This document shows, piece by piece, positions 24,592-35,388 of a stretch of 64,000 nt of DNA. The DNA lies in assembly GCA_022497155.1 (NCBI GenBank), contig MU385759.1:62001-126000 (forward strand). Reading direction: 5' to 3'. Within the stretch, counting starts at the first letter, position 1; the number at the start of each line of letters is the position of its first letter. A program made the position numbers and the translations under genes. The notes beneath the pieces were generated by a model. It did not search any database and was not told the DNA's origin. It saw only the letters and a program-made list of their open reading frames with translations. Source of the DNA: Whalleya microplaca (taxonomy: Eukaryota; Ascomycota; Sordariomycetes; Xylariales; Xylariaceae).

Positions 24592-25951
24592 TCATAGGAT
24601 CTCCTTCAGCTGCTGCTTCTGCCGCTGCGTCAGGCTGGTGGGGAACTTGACGTTGTACTTGAGGATGAAGTTGCCCCGCTCGCCGGGCTTCTTGGAGATC
24701 GGCATGCCCAGGCTCGGGTACGAGTCGGAGCTGCCCGGCGCCGTGGGGCCGCCCTTCTCGACGTTGAGCTGCTTGCCGTCGATCGTCGTCACCGTGCGCT
24801 TCCAGCCCGTCAGCGCCTCCTTCAGGTCCAGGTCGATGTGGTGGATCAGGTCGTCGCCGTCGCGGGTGAAGAGGGGATGGCTTTTCTGTAATTATATGTT
24901 AGCCAAAATCTGTATATAAAAAAAGTAGGAAAAAGCATTATGGGGCTAAGAGAGACATTAAGAGCTTACCTCCTCGACGATGAAGTGCAGATCCTGCTTG
25001 CCGCCCTCCTCCTGGTCGCCGACGCCCTTGAACTTGATCTTGCTGCCCTTCTTGAGGCCGGGCTTGATGGGGACCTCGAGGACCTGGTCGGTGGTGGTGC
25101 GCTTGCCGCTGTCGTCGAACGTCTTGCGCTTGATCTTCATCTTCTTGGTCACGCCCGTGTACAACTCCTCCAGCGTCAGCGGCAGCGCGCGCTCCACCGT
25201 CGTCACCTCCGGCGTGGCCTCTCTGCCGCCCCCGGAGAAGGGATCGCCACCGCCAGCGCCGCCGGGGTAGCTGCTGCGCATGCGGGTCCGTCCGCCGCCG
25301 CCGCCGCCCGAGCCCCGCGGTGGCATGCCGCCCATGCCGCCCATGCCGCCGAATATCGACTCGAAGGCGTCGTCGTCGTCCTGGGCGCCCATGTTTCCGC
25401 CGCCCGTGCCGCGCATGAACTCCGCGAATATGCTGTCGGGGTTGCTGAAGTTGAAGGCGCGCGGCATGCCGCCGCCGCCGCCGCCACCCGAGCTGGTCGT
25501 GAAGTGGAATGTCCGCCCGCCACCGCCGCCGGGCATGCCACCATTGAAGTCAAAGCCCGGGAAGCCGGTTGGACCGCCTGGGCCACCCCCGCTCGCGAAC
25601 GGGTTCTCGCCGGGCGGCGGACCGCCGCGGAGGAGGAATTCTAGGCCATATTGGTCATAGGTCTTGCGCTTCTCGGGGTCCGAGAGGATCTCGTAGGCTT
25701 GCGAGCATTCCTTGAATTTCTCGGAAGCTTCTGGTTTGTCTTTGTTCTTGTCGGGGTGCCACTTCAACGCCGCTTTCCTATATAGACCATGTTAGCTCCT
25801 TTGTGCTTATGTGTCGGGTGGGATGCCAGTGGATACGCACGCATGCGAAGAAGAGGTCGAGGTAGACTTACCGATATGCCTTCTTTATCTCATCTTGGGT
25901 GGCATCGGGCTTGACGTTGAGTTGATCGTACAGCTTTGTCTCTTTTACCAT
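24592..25951 (-). CDS. SIS1: Type II DnaJ/Hsp40 co-chaperone (Sis1/Psi1-like)
   Basis: Three exons (25951-25872, 25777-24970, 24885-24592) with GT-AG introns of 94 and 84 bases give 393 residues. The J domain occupies about residues 6-70 with the HPD triad at 34-36. A long Gly/Phe/Met-rich region follows (about 75-200), then the C-terminal substrate-binding domains ([43 protein letters not shown]). There is no zinc-finger CxxCxGxG region, which makes it type II. It stimulates Hsp70 ATPase in cytosol and nucleus. A perfect three-unit heat-shock element lies about 285 bases upstream. Coding DNA is very GC-rich, producing long antisense shadow frames. Identification is firm; orthology to Sis1 rather than another class B Hsp40 is likely. 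Confidence 0.95.
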
Positions 25952-26235
25952 GATGGTAGAGTGTTGTTGCGATCAGGTGGTGTGATATGAGATCGGGTGT
26001 ATGTGCGAATTTGTGTAGGGTATCAACACTGATGTCGTCGTGTAGTAGAGAGTTGTTTGTTTGTCTGTGTGTTTTTGTTTGCAGTTGACGATTACTATCG
26101 TGCAATGTCTTGGGTGTTGTAGGTTAGGATATTTGGGGAAGACAAAGAACCAGAACCAGCAGCAACCAGGTTTAAAGGCCAAGGTCGAGCACTTGTCGAT
26201 TTGCAGTGCTGGGGGCTGATGCGGGTGGGTTGGTA

Positions 26236-26248
26236 GAAGATTCGGGAA
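26236..26248 (-). promoter_or_regulatory. Three-unit heat-shock element
   Basis: GAA-ga-TTC-gg-GAA: three alternating nGAAn units with exact 2-base spacing, the consensus site for Hsf1 trimers. It lies about 285 bases upstream of the DnaJ start codon, the only gene for which it makes obvious sense. Confidence 0.65.
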
Positions 26249-26741
26249 TTGACTATGAGTGGTGGATATGAGTGGTGGAGGCTTTTTGAGTGACGTCGGA
26301 GTGGTTAGGTAGGTGCTGTAGCTGTGTACAAGACAGGCCTGACAGGTAGAGAATACCTAATGCCAGGGCACTAATCATAAGGCGAAGTCAGCTGTCAACT
26401 AGATACTTTTAAGAGGTATTAGTTAGTACATGTACTGGCAATCAGGTGCTCGTGATCAGTAAGTAATACATGTTTTTTTGGCCTTTTTGCTTTTTGTTAT
26501 TTCAAGCACCCTCGACAAATTCCAGAAAATTTGAGAAATATCTGGGTGCCTATTTGTATGTATTTTCTCTCTTCGCTGACAGAACCCCCCCATGAAAATT
26601 CTATGATTCAAAGAATGACTGACTGGAACGCCAAGTCCGTCTGCAATCGTCCATGTACGAACACAAACAGGGCGGTCAAGAATGAGAGATAATGACGCCC
26701 AACTGGATAGTGGGGTCGCGGGGTAGGTAAGATACCTAGGT

Positions 26742-26817
26742 ATGTACTTGTAGGAAGTATAGACGATCGTAGTGTAAACATGTACTTGTAGGAAGTATAG
26801 ATGATCGTAGTGTAAAC
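26742..26817. repeat. 38-bp tandem duplication
   Basis: Two adjacent 38-base copies (26742-26779 and 26780-26817) differ by one C/T. They are intergenic with no coding content, consistent with a recent slippage or repair duplication. Confidence 0.85.
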
Positions 26818-27079
26818 CGAGGTGGTCTGTGCGCTTAGACGAGGGACGTGGATGAGAATACTTGAAATCAACTTACCTAACTTCTCAGCTTCTTAAGTTT
26901 TCAGATGAGTTGTTGAAGGGTGTCGCGGTACATGAGTCTATCTTAGGTGAATGGTTGGAGTGAAAATGGACAACAGCCCGTCTAAGAATAATGTTTTACC
27001 ATCGTCTCAAACTTCATGTGACATCGAGAATCCGCTCGAAGCTTCTAGAACCAACCGCGATATAAAGACCGGTGACTTA

Positions 27080-27165
27080 CCTGTGCCACGCCCCACCTTT
27101 TTTTGGATTTCGCTAGGGCTTACCACTTAAAGGTGGTGCTTACTAGTAATTCACACATACTATTA
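27080..27165 (+). repeat. Left terminal inverted repeat
   Basis: Pairs with 29362-29447. The outer part has only a few transitions, and similarity decays inward through C/T changes, the pattern expected if both ends were mutated independently by RIP. Confidence 0.8.
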
Positions 27166-29361
27166 ATGTATATAGCTGCTGTTAATTAACTGACTAAAAC
27201 TTTTTTAATAACTTTAACGGCTTATTAGTTTTAAAAATTACTACTTAAGGTAGTTTTTTTATTATTTTTTATTTGCGTGCCTTTTTTATTACTTTAAAAA
27301 AAACCCGTTTAAAAGTATTACGTAATTTTAAGTCTACTACTTTTATAACTTTTTTAGCTTTTTTAATAACGTTTTTTTATTTAATTATTTACTTTTTTTT
27401 AGTAACTATTAATACTTTTTTTAATTATAATAAAAAGTTTTTAAAGGTACGGCGTTTTTATTAAACGCGTTTAGCTAATTTAGTTTTCCTTAAGTCTTGT
27501 TTTATATAAATTAACTTAGTTATATTAAAGAGGTTTTTTTTAATAAAACGGCTAATTTTTTCGTAGCTTTATTAGTTATAAAAAAACCTAGCTAAATAAT
27601 ACTTTTTATTTTATTAGTAACTTTAAAAATTTATTTAAAAATAACTAGTATATTTATAAAGGACGAATTAAGTAATAAAAAGTTTTTTTAAAAAAAACTA
27701 AAGGTTTTATAAGCTATATATTCTTTGATTTATTAAAGTATAACTGTCACGTGTTATAAAGGTTAAGGTGACTTGGCGACTTAATTTCTATGTATTTTAT
27801 AAAATATTAAAATAAAGGAGAAAAAAAGGAATTTAAGCTAAAAGGTCGGCCGAGAAATTTATTATACATGTTAAGTGTGAGGCTTAAGCTATATAATTAC
27901 GTAATGCGTATAAACCACACCTTAAATCCCGTACTTAATCCTTATGTTATAATAATAACTAATAAATTTAAAGGCTAAATGTTTATTTTCTTAAAAGCTA
28001 ATTTTATAATTAATTTTTTTAAAAGTTTAAAGGCGTACTTATTAAATATAGTTAAAGAATTTAATTTTTATAATATTAGTTAATTTATTTCTAACTATAA
28101 AGTTTAACGCTTTTACGTAATAATATTTTAATAGTTAAAAAATAACTATATTAAGCGGCTATAATAGGTATATAAAATAAGGAAGTATTTTAAAAAAAAT
28201 AATATTATAGTTTTTATAATATTAAATAAACTTAAAGGTGTAATAAAATCCGTGATTATTAAAGATTAATAGTTTTTTTTTATAGTTTTTTAAATTATAT
28301 ATTATTAAAAGTGTTATATTTATTTTAAACTAATTTTATTATTAAAATAACCGCTGCTTATTAATATAATTTTTATGGCATTATAAAGTTCTCGTTATTA
28401 ATATTAATATATTATATATAGCTAACTTAATAATATTAAAAAAGTAAGGATATAAATACCGGTAGCGTTAATAGTTTTAATTATTATATAAAACTCTCGA
28501 TTTTTTAATAAGCTAAAATAATAAGTTTTATATTATTTAATAATAATTAGTTAATTTTTATTTATATTTATTCGAAAGTTAGTTTTATTTATATTATTAC
28601 GATACGTAGCAATTGTTGGAAATAAAGCTTTAATATTACTAGCTGTTGTATTAAAATCGCAAGATAAGGAAAAAAGGAACAAATTTCCTAAGTGTGCGCT
28701 AAAGAAATTCGTTTAAAAAAACCCCGCCGGGCTAACCCCGGTAAGTAACTAATGCGTGCACGGGCCACATACTACAGGTGGTCCGTATAAACCGTGACTT
28801 ATATTTTAAATATTTTTAAAAAAAATGTTATTATTTTTAATAATTTTCTTAAGCTTTTAGTAATATTCCGTAATTTTTTAAAGGTTTTTAAAGGCTTTTC
28901 GATTTAAATTAAGCTTTTTTTAAAGCTTTTAAATATACTTATAACGTTTTATAAATCTAGTGATTTAATTTCTCCTTATTATAAAAGGGTTTATTTTTAA
29001 TAAAGAGGATTTTTTTTAATAAAAAATTTATAATATCCCGGATAAATTCGGTTTTTATTATAAGGTTAACCCGGTTTAAGCGGTTAATATACCGGTAAAT
29101 AATACTTTTTTTAGTAGTAAAAAGTTTAGTTTATAATAATTTTATGCCTTTTTTGCCGGAGGCACTTGTAAGTTATATGCGGAGGCATTTATGTGTAACC
29201 CTGAAATTTCGGGCCATTATAACTAATAAAGCCTTAAAAAAATTAAGCTTATATTATATAGCGTTTTTTAAGCGTGATTTTATTTTTTTTTAAATTTTAA
29301 ACGATTAAAAACGGCTAAAAAAAGGGGTAGTTATTATAATATTATTAATAACTGTATGAAT

Positions 29362-29447
29362 TAGTGGTATATATAAATTACTAGTAAACACCACCTTTAG
29401 GTGGTAAGCCTTAGCGAAATCCAAAAAAAGGTGGGGCGTGGCACGGG
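29362..29447 (-). repeat. Right terminal inverted repeat
   Basis: Complementary partner of 27080-27165. It is followed directly by TA at 29448-29449. The plus-strand frame beginning near 29401 inside it is a chance frame. Confidence 0.8.
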
Positions 29448-29449
29448 TA

Positions 29450-29846
29450 CCGTGGTCTCCTACAATTGCATGTACTACATGCTATTACTATTTGGTTACT
29501 TCGTATTCGCACATATGAGCCGCCAATCATCATCATCGATCAATCATGTCTGTAATCTCTCTGTCTCTATTTTCCATCTTTGGGTATCGAATTATCTGTA
29601 CATAGCCGTCGTTACCAGACAGCCTAACCTAACAATTCATCATCATGTCCTTCGTATCCAGACTCCCCTCCTACCAGTCCGACCCGACCATCGAAACCCC
29701 TCGTGGGTCAGGTAGAAAGTAGTCTCCGGAAATGCAAATGAATGCACCAGAAGTAAATGCGTCAGAGGCCAGGTAGATAACTACCTACCTGGCAAAGATG
29801 CGAGAACGCTTGCACTAAACCTCAAAATGCCACGCTTGCTCACGCT
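29450..29846. other. Spacer between transposon and UIM gene
   Basis: About 400 bases of ordinary-composition DNA, probably the 3' region of the UIM gene. The AT-rich composition stops abruptly at the transposon end, so any RIP-type mutation did not visibly spread into this flank. Confidence 0.6.
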
Positions 29847-32800
29847 TCATTCATGATGCTCTACATCGAGGTCCATCATATCGATCGGCCCGCTCTGCGT
29901 GTTACGACCGGGTTGGGCCAAGAGCGGCAACGCACCGCCACGCTCTTGCATCTCGGGGCCCGATTTCGATTTGAGACTCGGCTCGTTGGTATTGGTGTTG
30001 GTGGTGGTGTCGGCGTTGGTGTCAATGTCCCCCCAGTCTCCCGTGCCAGTACCCCAGTCAGCACTTGGATCGGGTTGACCCGACGTCACCACAAATCCAG
30101 AACTAGCGGCCCAACTATCCTTCGGGGTCGCAAATTCAAAATCCTTCGTCACGGGCCTGCCACTACCGCTACTAGTGGCGCGCTCGAATTCCTCGTAGGA
30201 CGTGACGGGTTCTTCGTAGTCCCGGAACACCGGGTCGGGCTCGTCCGAGAACGTCAGCTCGTCGTTGCTGTTGCGCGAGCTGCCGCGTGTCGCCACCGAC
30301 GATCCCGCGATGCTGTGTTTGCGCTTAGCTGGCGAGGCGACGGGGACGTAGGACAGGCTTTCGGCGGTGACTACAGAGGCCGGATCCTGGGTCTGTTGCT
30401 GTTCTTGAGCTTGCTTCTCCTGCGCAAGCTCTTGCTGGAATGAGCGGTTGTCGGCTCGTACAAACATCTGCAAAGGATTAGATTTTCCCCATCATCTTGT
30501 AGCAAGTAGCAATATGTGACCTACGCGTAAAGGATCTGGCAGCGGGACAGGCGCTGCTTCCATGGCAGCTTCTGTAGCATAGATGAGAAGGGGATATTTG
30601 CTTTCAGTCTCTGCCGCTTGAAGCACATCTTCGAGATTCACCTTCTATGATAAATGTTCAGTATTGTTCCCGGGAAGTGTTTCTTACCGCAGACATACCT
30701 CGAGTTTGACAGGAGTTGTATCACTCTCAACATAGCCAATTTTCCACCACTGGTCTAACGGCGTTGGTGTCTCTTCCAGTTCGATTAGAACCTGTTCTCG
30801 TCTGACACATACGTACGCTAGTTCATTGGTGAGCGCGACGCCACGGAGCGAGTATTTTAGAGTTGGGTTCCAGTATTCTGGGTGGTACGCATCAGGATTG
30901 TTGCTGAAGACGAATTGCTCGTCATCAACTTCGTTCTCCTGACACGTTAGACGCTTGCCAACCACCTCTAAGTACCCTCGATACTCCTCCATCTTCATTT
31001 TGCACTCTAGTTCAACGTCAGAAGTGATGATTTTCAAGACGGATATGATAAACTCACCGGCCAGGCCCCGATTGACTTCGTCAATCTTTTCCTTCGATGT
31101 CTGTATGATAGACTCCCACTTCTTCTGATTCAGCTCCTCGTCTGGCGTCAATGTGTACGGCCCAGTCCACGTGTGAATAAGTCGGAGGTCATTCATGCTG
31201 TACGATTTTGTCATGGCCCATTGCTCTTCGTAGTACCGCCATTGTGCATCCTTGATCTGACGCTCCACTAGACGTTCCGTGGATTTGATAATCTTCTCGT
31301 AGCATTCTCGGACGTCGTGTGGCTGCTTGAGCCCATGCAGTTTGGTACAGCGTTCTCCTCTGCACTTCACCTGTTCCGCCTCCCAACTCTCCAGTTTCCG
31401 TAGCGCCGCTCTGGCAGCATGAATTTGATATTGGAAATGCAGAGCGAGGTCCTTTCGATCTTTCACGTATCGATCCGCATAGAATATTGCCGGCACCTCA
31501 CAGGGCCTTACCAATCCAGTACCGCCGAGCCGGATGGTGAATACTTCAGGGGCCTTTACTAGGCAAGCATAGCTGGAATCCTCTGGAAACGTGTGATCCG
31601 GCGACAACGCATGCGACCAGAGCAGATGATCCACGGCGTCATAGAATGTGTTGACCCACGAATACTGTTCATAATCCAGCTGTGTATCGAGAAACACGAA
31701 GGATGTGTCGACTTCGTCACCGGGACTACCGCCATCCTCCTCTAGCTGGTCCTTACCTGCCTGGGGCAGGTCGGGAGACAGAATCGCGCCCACGGTTGTC
31801 ATTGGGCCTATGTCGCAGCCGGGGCTGTTGATCGCCTCGTCCTTAACAGCGTCAAAGAATTTGGTCTCGACATCAGGCATCCAAGATCCGAAACTTGGGT
31901 CGATCGCCTCGGTCTCCACTAGCATATCAACAGTCCCGTAGATTCGTTCGGTCTTATCGAGGAAAGCTATCAGACGGTGAAGTTCTTCAACAAATTCCGG
32001 ATGCGCCACAGCACCCCAGCCTGAGTCTCCCTGCGCCAATGCGACCAGTTGTTCATGCTTGAGAATTGGCTGACCTTTCCACCATTCCGAGTTGTGTCCA
32101 TAGTTTCTGGCCGGCGGTCCACACTGGAGTAGTATGTTCCTGACAAGAGGAATCTTGTGGTAAATCGACAAGATGGCACCAACCCGGTGATCCTTGGTCT
32201 GTCTCAGAAACGCAGGCTCTTCTGGCTTGCGTTTTCGAGCGGATGGGCTCAGTTCGGTATTCGCTGCCTCAACGCTCGCTTTGGTAGGCACCATAGCCCA
32301 TTGCTCGGTATCGTACTGCGGCCGGTTCGCAGGGCCGAAGTATTTGACATTCGTCTCGCTGTCAACAACGCCTACTTCTTGGGGTGGGAGCCCCGACTCG
32401 GCAGCCGACTCGGCCAGAGCTCGCTGGAGATTAGCATCTTCCTCAGCCGTGTTGGTAGGAGCTGTTATGGCAGATCTGTTAGCGTGGGAATTCAAAGGCG
32501 CAGGAGCACTACCTGCTGCCTCATTCGCTGTGAAGTCTATCATCCTACCCAGTGGCGATCGGTTATTTGTTCTCGAAGGAGGTCGCGTGGGGGCAGCGCT
32601 GTTCTGGTAGCTAGTGGGCGCAAGCTCGTCTGGGCCTTGGATATTGAAAGCTGGGGCAAACTCTAAGCATGAAGTCCTGAAGTGAGATACTAAGCAGTTA
32701 TCATACCTATTCCCGCATTGTTCGCCTCGCCTTGGCGATCCGTGGTGAACTGCGACTCATCCCATTTGTACTGCGACCAACTTTAGCATGGGCGATTAGG

Positions 32801-33075
32801 TAGGTTGCGCGCTTGCAGGAGCTCAATACCTTCTGACCGTTGGGATCTTCGAGGTACTCTTCGGTTGCTCGTTGGAGATCGTTGTTATTTGCCTATATTA
32901 GAAGATTCCGCTCTGTCAGTATCAAGAGAAATAAGCATAGTTTATGGGTGTAGAACTCTATTGTATAAAATAAAGTAAATACCTTCAGACGAGTAATAGC
33001 CTCTTCCCAGAGAAGCCCAGTAATGTCGCAAAAGATAGAGACGGCGTGCTCGGGGGGGTCGCCGATCGCCGCCAT
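29847..33075 (-). CDS. Ubiquitin-interaction-motif protein (UBA-like plus UIM)
   Basis: Six exons (33075-32983, 32892-32830, 32770-32707, 32662-30699, 30644-30525, 30467-29847) with GT-AG introns and matching phases give about 974 residues. The first ~45 residues form a UBA-like helix bundle (AVSIFCDITGLLWEEAITRL, then DLQRATEEYLED). A UIM follows near residue 115 (EEDANLQRALAESAAES: acidic block, Leu, Ala, Ser). A ~550-residue globular centre rich in Trp and Tyr comes next, then a charged disordered tail with a Gln-rich patch and WGTGTGDWGDID. The arrangement resembles the N-terminal half of USP25/28-type proteins, but I see no catalytic Cys/His boxes, so it is more likely a ubiquitin receptor or scaffold than a protease. 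The next gene upstream encodes an E2. Confidence 0.85.
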
Positions 33076-34550
33076 GTTGCAACAGCTTCGAGAGTTTCTC
33101 GATTACGTGGAAGTTGGACGAAGCTGGTGGGCATGGATATGTTTGAAGATGGTTGGAAAGCTTGATGATGTAGGAGCGGCGTTAGGAGCGGCGTTAGTAG
33201 CGGCGAGCGATTGACAGCCGCAACGACGAACAAAAGATGGTAGGTACCTGACAGCTCCCTGACAGCTTGGAGGGGTAGCTGTGAAACCCACCAAGAATTG
33301 CTGCTGAGGAAATAGCGACGGCCCCTAATCAAATCATTGTTCCATCTTTCAATCACAAGCTTTAACTGTGTTTTGCGACTTGATTTCAGAAACTGGAATA
33401 AGAAAACCCATTTCTTGTTCTCTGGTGAGAAGTAATCTAACCTAGATGATGCTATCTATCTAATAGATCTAACTAACCTTATACTATCCTGACTGCGTAG
33501 TACATTGTGTACCTACATTAGTAAACTACGTGCCTGTAGTAGACTGGAACTTGCACCGACATGTTGAATATATTTACAGGGCCGTGGTTGTATTGCAGCA
33601 CACCTATTCATCACATGTCCTTCTCACAACCACGGCTGCCACAGCAGGTTGTACCATCTGACATGGCCAGCTATCTGCCTCAAAGTCTACGTATGTAACA
33701 TATATTCCGGTCTATATTTTCTAATAAGCAATGATTATAGTCATCAAAAGCTAATAATATGCAATGCATCCCAATATGTTCCTTAAGAGGCCACTACACA
33801 AATAATGAATTAACTTATCAAATATTGACTTTAGTTTGTACGGATTAGAGAACCGCCCAGACGTTGTTGCTATAGTAGCCAGTAGTAAACTGTATGTGTC
33901 CTTGTAACCAACCACAGCATAGCTACTTAGGCAAGTAGACTCGTTCTGACAGTCAGCAACACACCTAAGATTACTAGCAACCTTGACGGGTAGTTTCACT
34001 ACTCACGTCTACTACACATTAGCAAGTTTCATAGCACTTAAAGTGAAATTCCACCTCATGAAGCTTTGCTAGTGGAATCGCTCGTGCATTCAAACACACA
34101 TAGGTAGAAGGGTGAGCTGACCAACCACAGCTCGCCCCCGCTTGCCTATTGATGTAGTTTGGGCACAAGGCGAATGAAAGTAACGGAAACCAAGGCATAT
34201 GTGTATTCATGAATACCAATATATTCTCCTTCTATGAACATGTGATGTTGTAAGGCCGCCCGCAGATTGCTAGCCATAATGCATGGGCACACCTAGAAAG
34301 TCTCTGGCGCCTGCATCAAAGAGCCGCCTCTAACTGGAAAGATATGCGAAAACCAGCCCCTGAAGCAAATCCAATACGCCTCACAAAGACGAATAATAGT
34401 AAGAAGCCCATCTCGGTAATAATGGGGAGATCCTTAAAACGCCTTTGTCCGACGCTATGCAAGTTTATAGTGACCTAGGAAATGGGCCATCGATCCCATT
34501 CTCGCTGTCGAGTGGTGAGTCGGCGTCGGTTTGTATGATCGGATCCCTTC
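33076..34550. other. Intergenic between UIM gene and CDC34
   Basis: UIM-gene leader and promoter, with a 12-bp unit (TAGGAGCGGCGT) repeated about three times at 33171-33206. The remainder is the CDC34 3' region. No other gene is supported. Confidence 0.55.
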
Positions 34551-35388
34551 TTAACTGTCATCATCTTCACTCGCACCATCGTCATCGTCGCCGTCTCCGT
34601 CGTCATCGAAGTCGGCCATCTCGTCATCCTCACCGGTATCGCTGCCCCCGAAGTCGAGTTCCTCGTCGCTCTCGGCCCAGAAGGCAGCGTCGTCATCCGC
34701 GGACTTCGGCGGAGGGGGAGGTTCGAGGTTCGTCGGCATTACGAAGTCGCTCGGGATATCGTTCTTAGACTTCTCGACAATCTCCTTCGCTTTTTTGTTG
34801 TATTGAGCTCGGTCATCCCGATACATCACACCGGCGTCGACGTTCGCGGGTGAATTGATTTCTGGGTCATCCAGGAGCAAGAGCACAGACCGAAGCACAG
34901 ACTCAACCCCTTGAAGAGGCGACCAACGCTCGCTTGCTTGCTCTCCTGATGTAAGATCCTCCCCAGGGGTATGCAGGATGGAAATGCATAGCTTGCCATC
35001 AGGATAGATGTTCGGATGGTAGATGGGGACCAAGAATCGGAAGGTCGGCGGCTGATAAGGGTACTCTTCGGTGAAGGTCATCTCGGCCTAGACACGAGGT
35101 CCTGTTAGGACTGATTGTTCTTATCAGTTCGGAGTACAGCTCCTGCTCACCTTGAAGTAGCCACCGTTGAAGGCACTGTCCGGATTGACAACAATCAACC
35201 CTAGGCGCCATCGGAGTATATTGCCGTTGAGCAACTACCGTGATGGCAAACCAGTTAGTTCTAAGTTCAATGCAATCACTGAAAGAGGTATCACAAACAT
35301 CAATGTTCACCCACTTCTCCTTGGAGAGATCCTGCATCTCCGACATCAGTCGGTGCTTAGCACCGGCGCTGTGTCTGGAAGAAGACAT
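34551..35388 (-). CDS. CDC34: Ubiquitin-conjugating enzyme E2, Cdc34 type
   Basis: Exons 35388-35299, 35234-35151 and 35087-34551 give 236 residues; introns are 64 and 63 bases. The UBC fold is complete: HPN at 82-84 and catalytic Cys92 in GKLCISILH. The acidic insertion after the active site (HTPGEDLTSGEQASERW) is diagnostic of Cdc34/Ubc7-class E2s. A C-terminal extension ends in a very acidic tail (from about residue 195, mostly Asp/Glu), which in Cdc34 docks on the SCF cullin-RING ligase to drive K48-chain formation on cell-cycle targets. Ubc7 lacks such a tail, so Cdc34 is the better call. It lies upstream of, and on the same strand as, the UIM protein gene. Confidence 0.94.

Larger units (their letters stand above)
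25952..27079. other. DnaJ promoter and intergenic
   Basis: Holds the DnaJ 5' leader and promoter, including the heat-shock element at 26236-26248, and a 38-bp tandem duplication at 26742-26817. No gene is supported up to the TA at 27078 that begins the transposon flank. Confidence 0.6.
27080..29447. mobile_element. RIP-degraded DNA transposon, Tc1/mariner (Fot1/pogo)-type
   Basis: The two ends are inverted copies: from 27080, CCTGTGCCACGCCCCACC and on through TTTGGATTTCGCTA; from 29447 inward, CCCGTGCCACGCCCCACC and the same continuation. Near-identity holds for about 70 bases, then similarity continues to about 90 bases with mostly C/T differences. Both ends are flanked by TA (27078-27079 and 29448-29449), the target duplication of Tc1/mariner elements. 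The length of 2368 bp fits Fot1/pogo relatives. The interior is extremely AT-rich with no usable frame, as expected after repeat-induced point mutation. No transposase can be read, so the superfamily rests on the TA flanks, inverted ends and size. Confidence 0.8.

Noticed and set aside
24940..25644. 234-codon plus-strand frame rich in Ala, Leu and Arg
   Set aside because: It is antisense to the DnaJ gene, and its openness follows from that gene's GC-rich third positions. It has no domain or splice features.
11142..27079. Secondary-metabolite gene cluster around the EBP gene
   Set aside because: No synthase, P450, oxidase or transporter occurs nearby.
27273..27464. 63-codon hydrophobic frame in the AT-rich element
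   Set aside because: Phe/Ile/Thr-rich product of RIP-type AT-rich DNA, with no relation to a transposase.
29847..33075. Active ubiquitin-specific protease
   Set aside because: UBA-like/UIM layout recalls USP25/28, but the Cys box and His box sequences of UCH domains are not visible.
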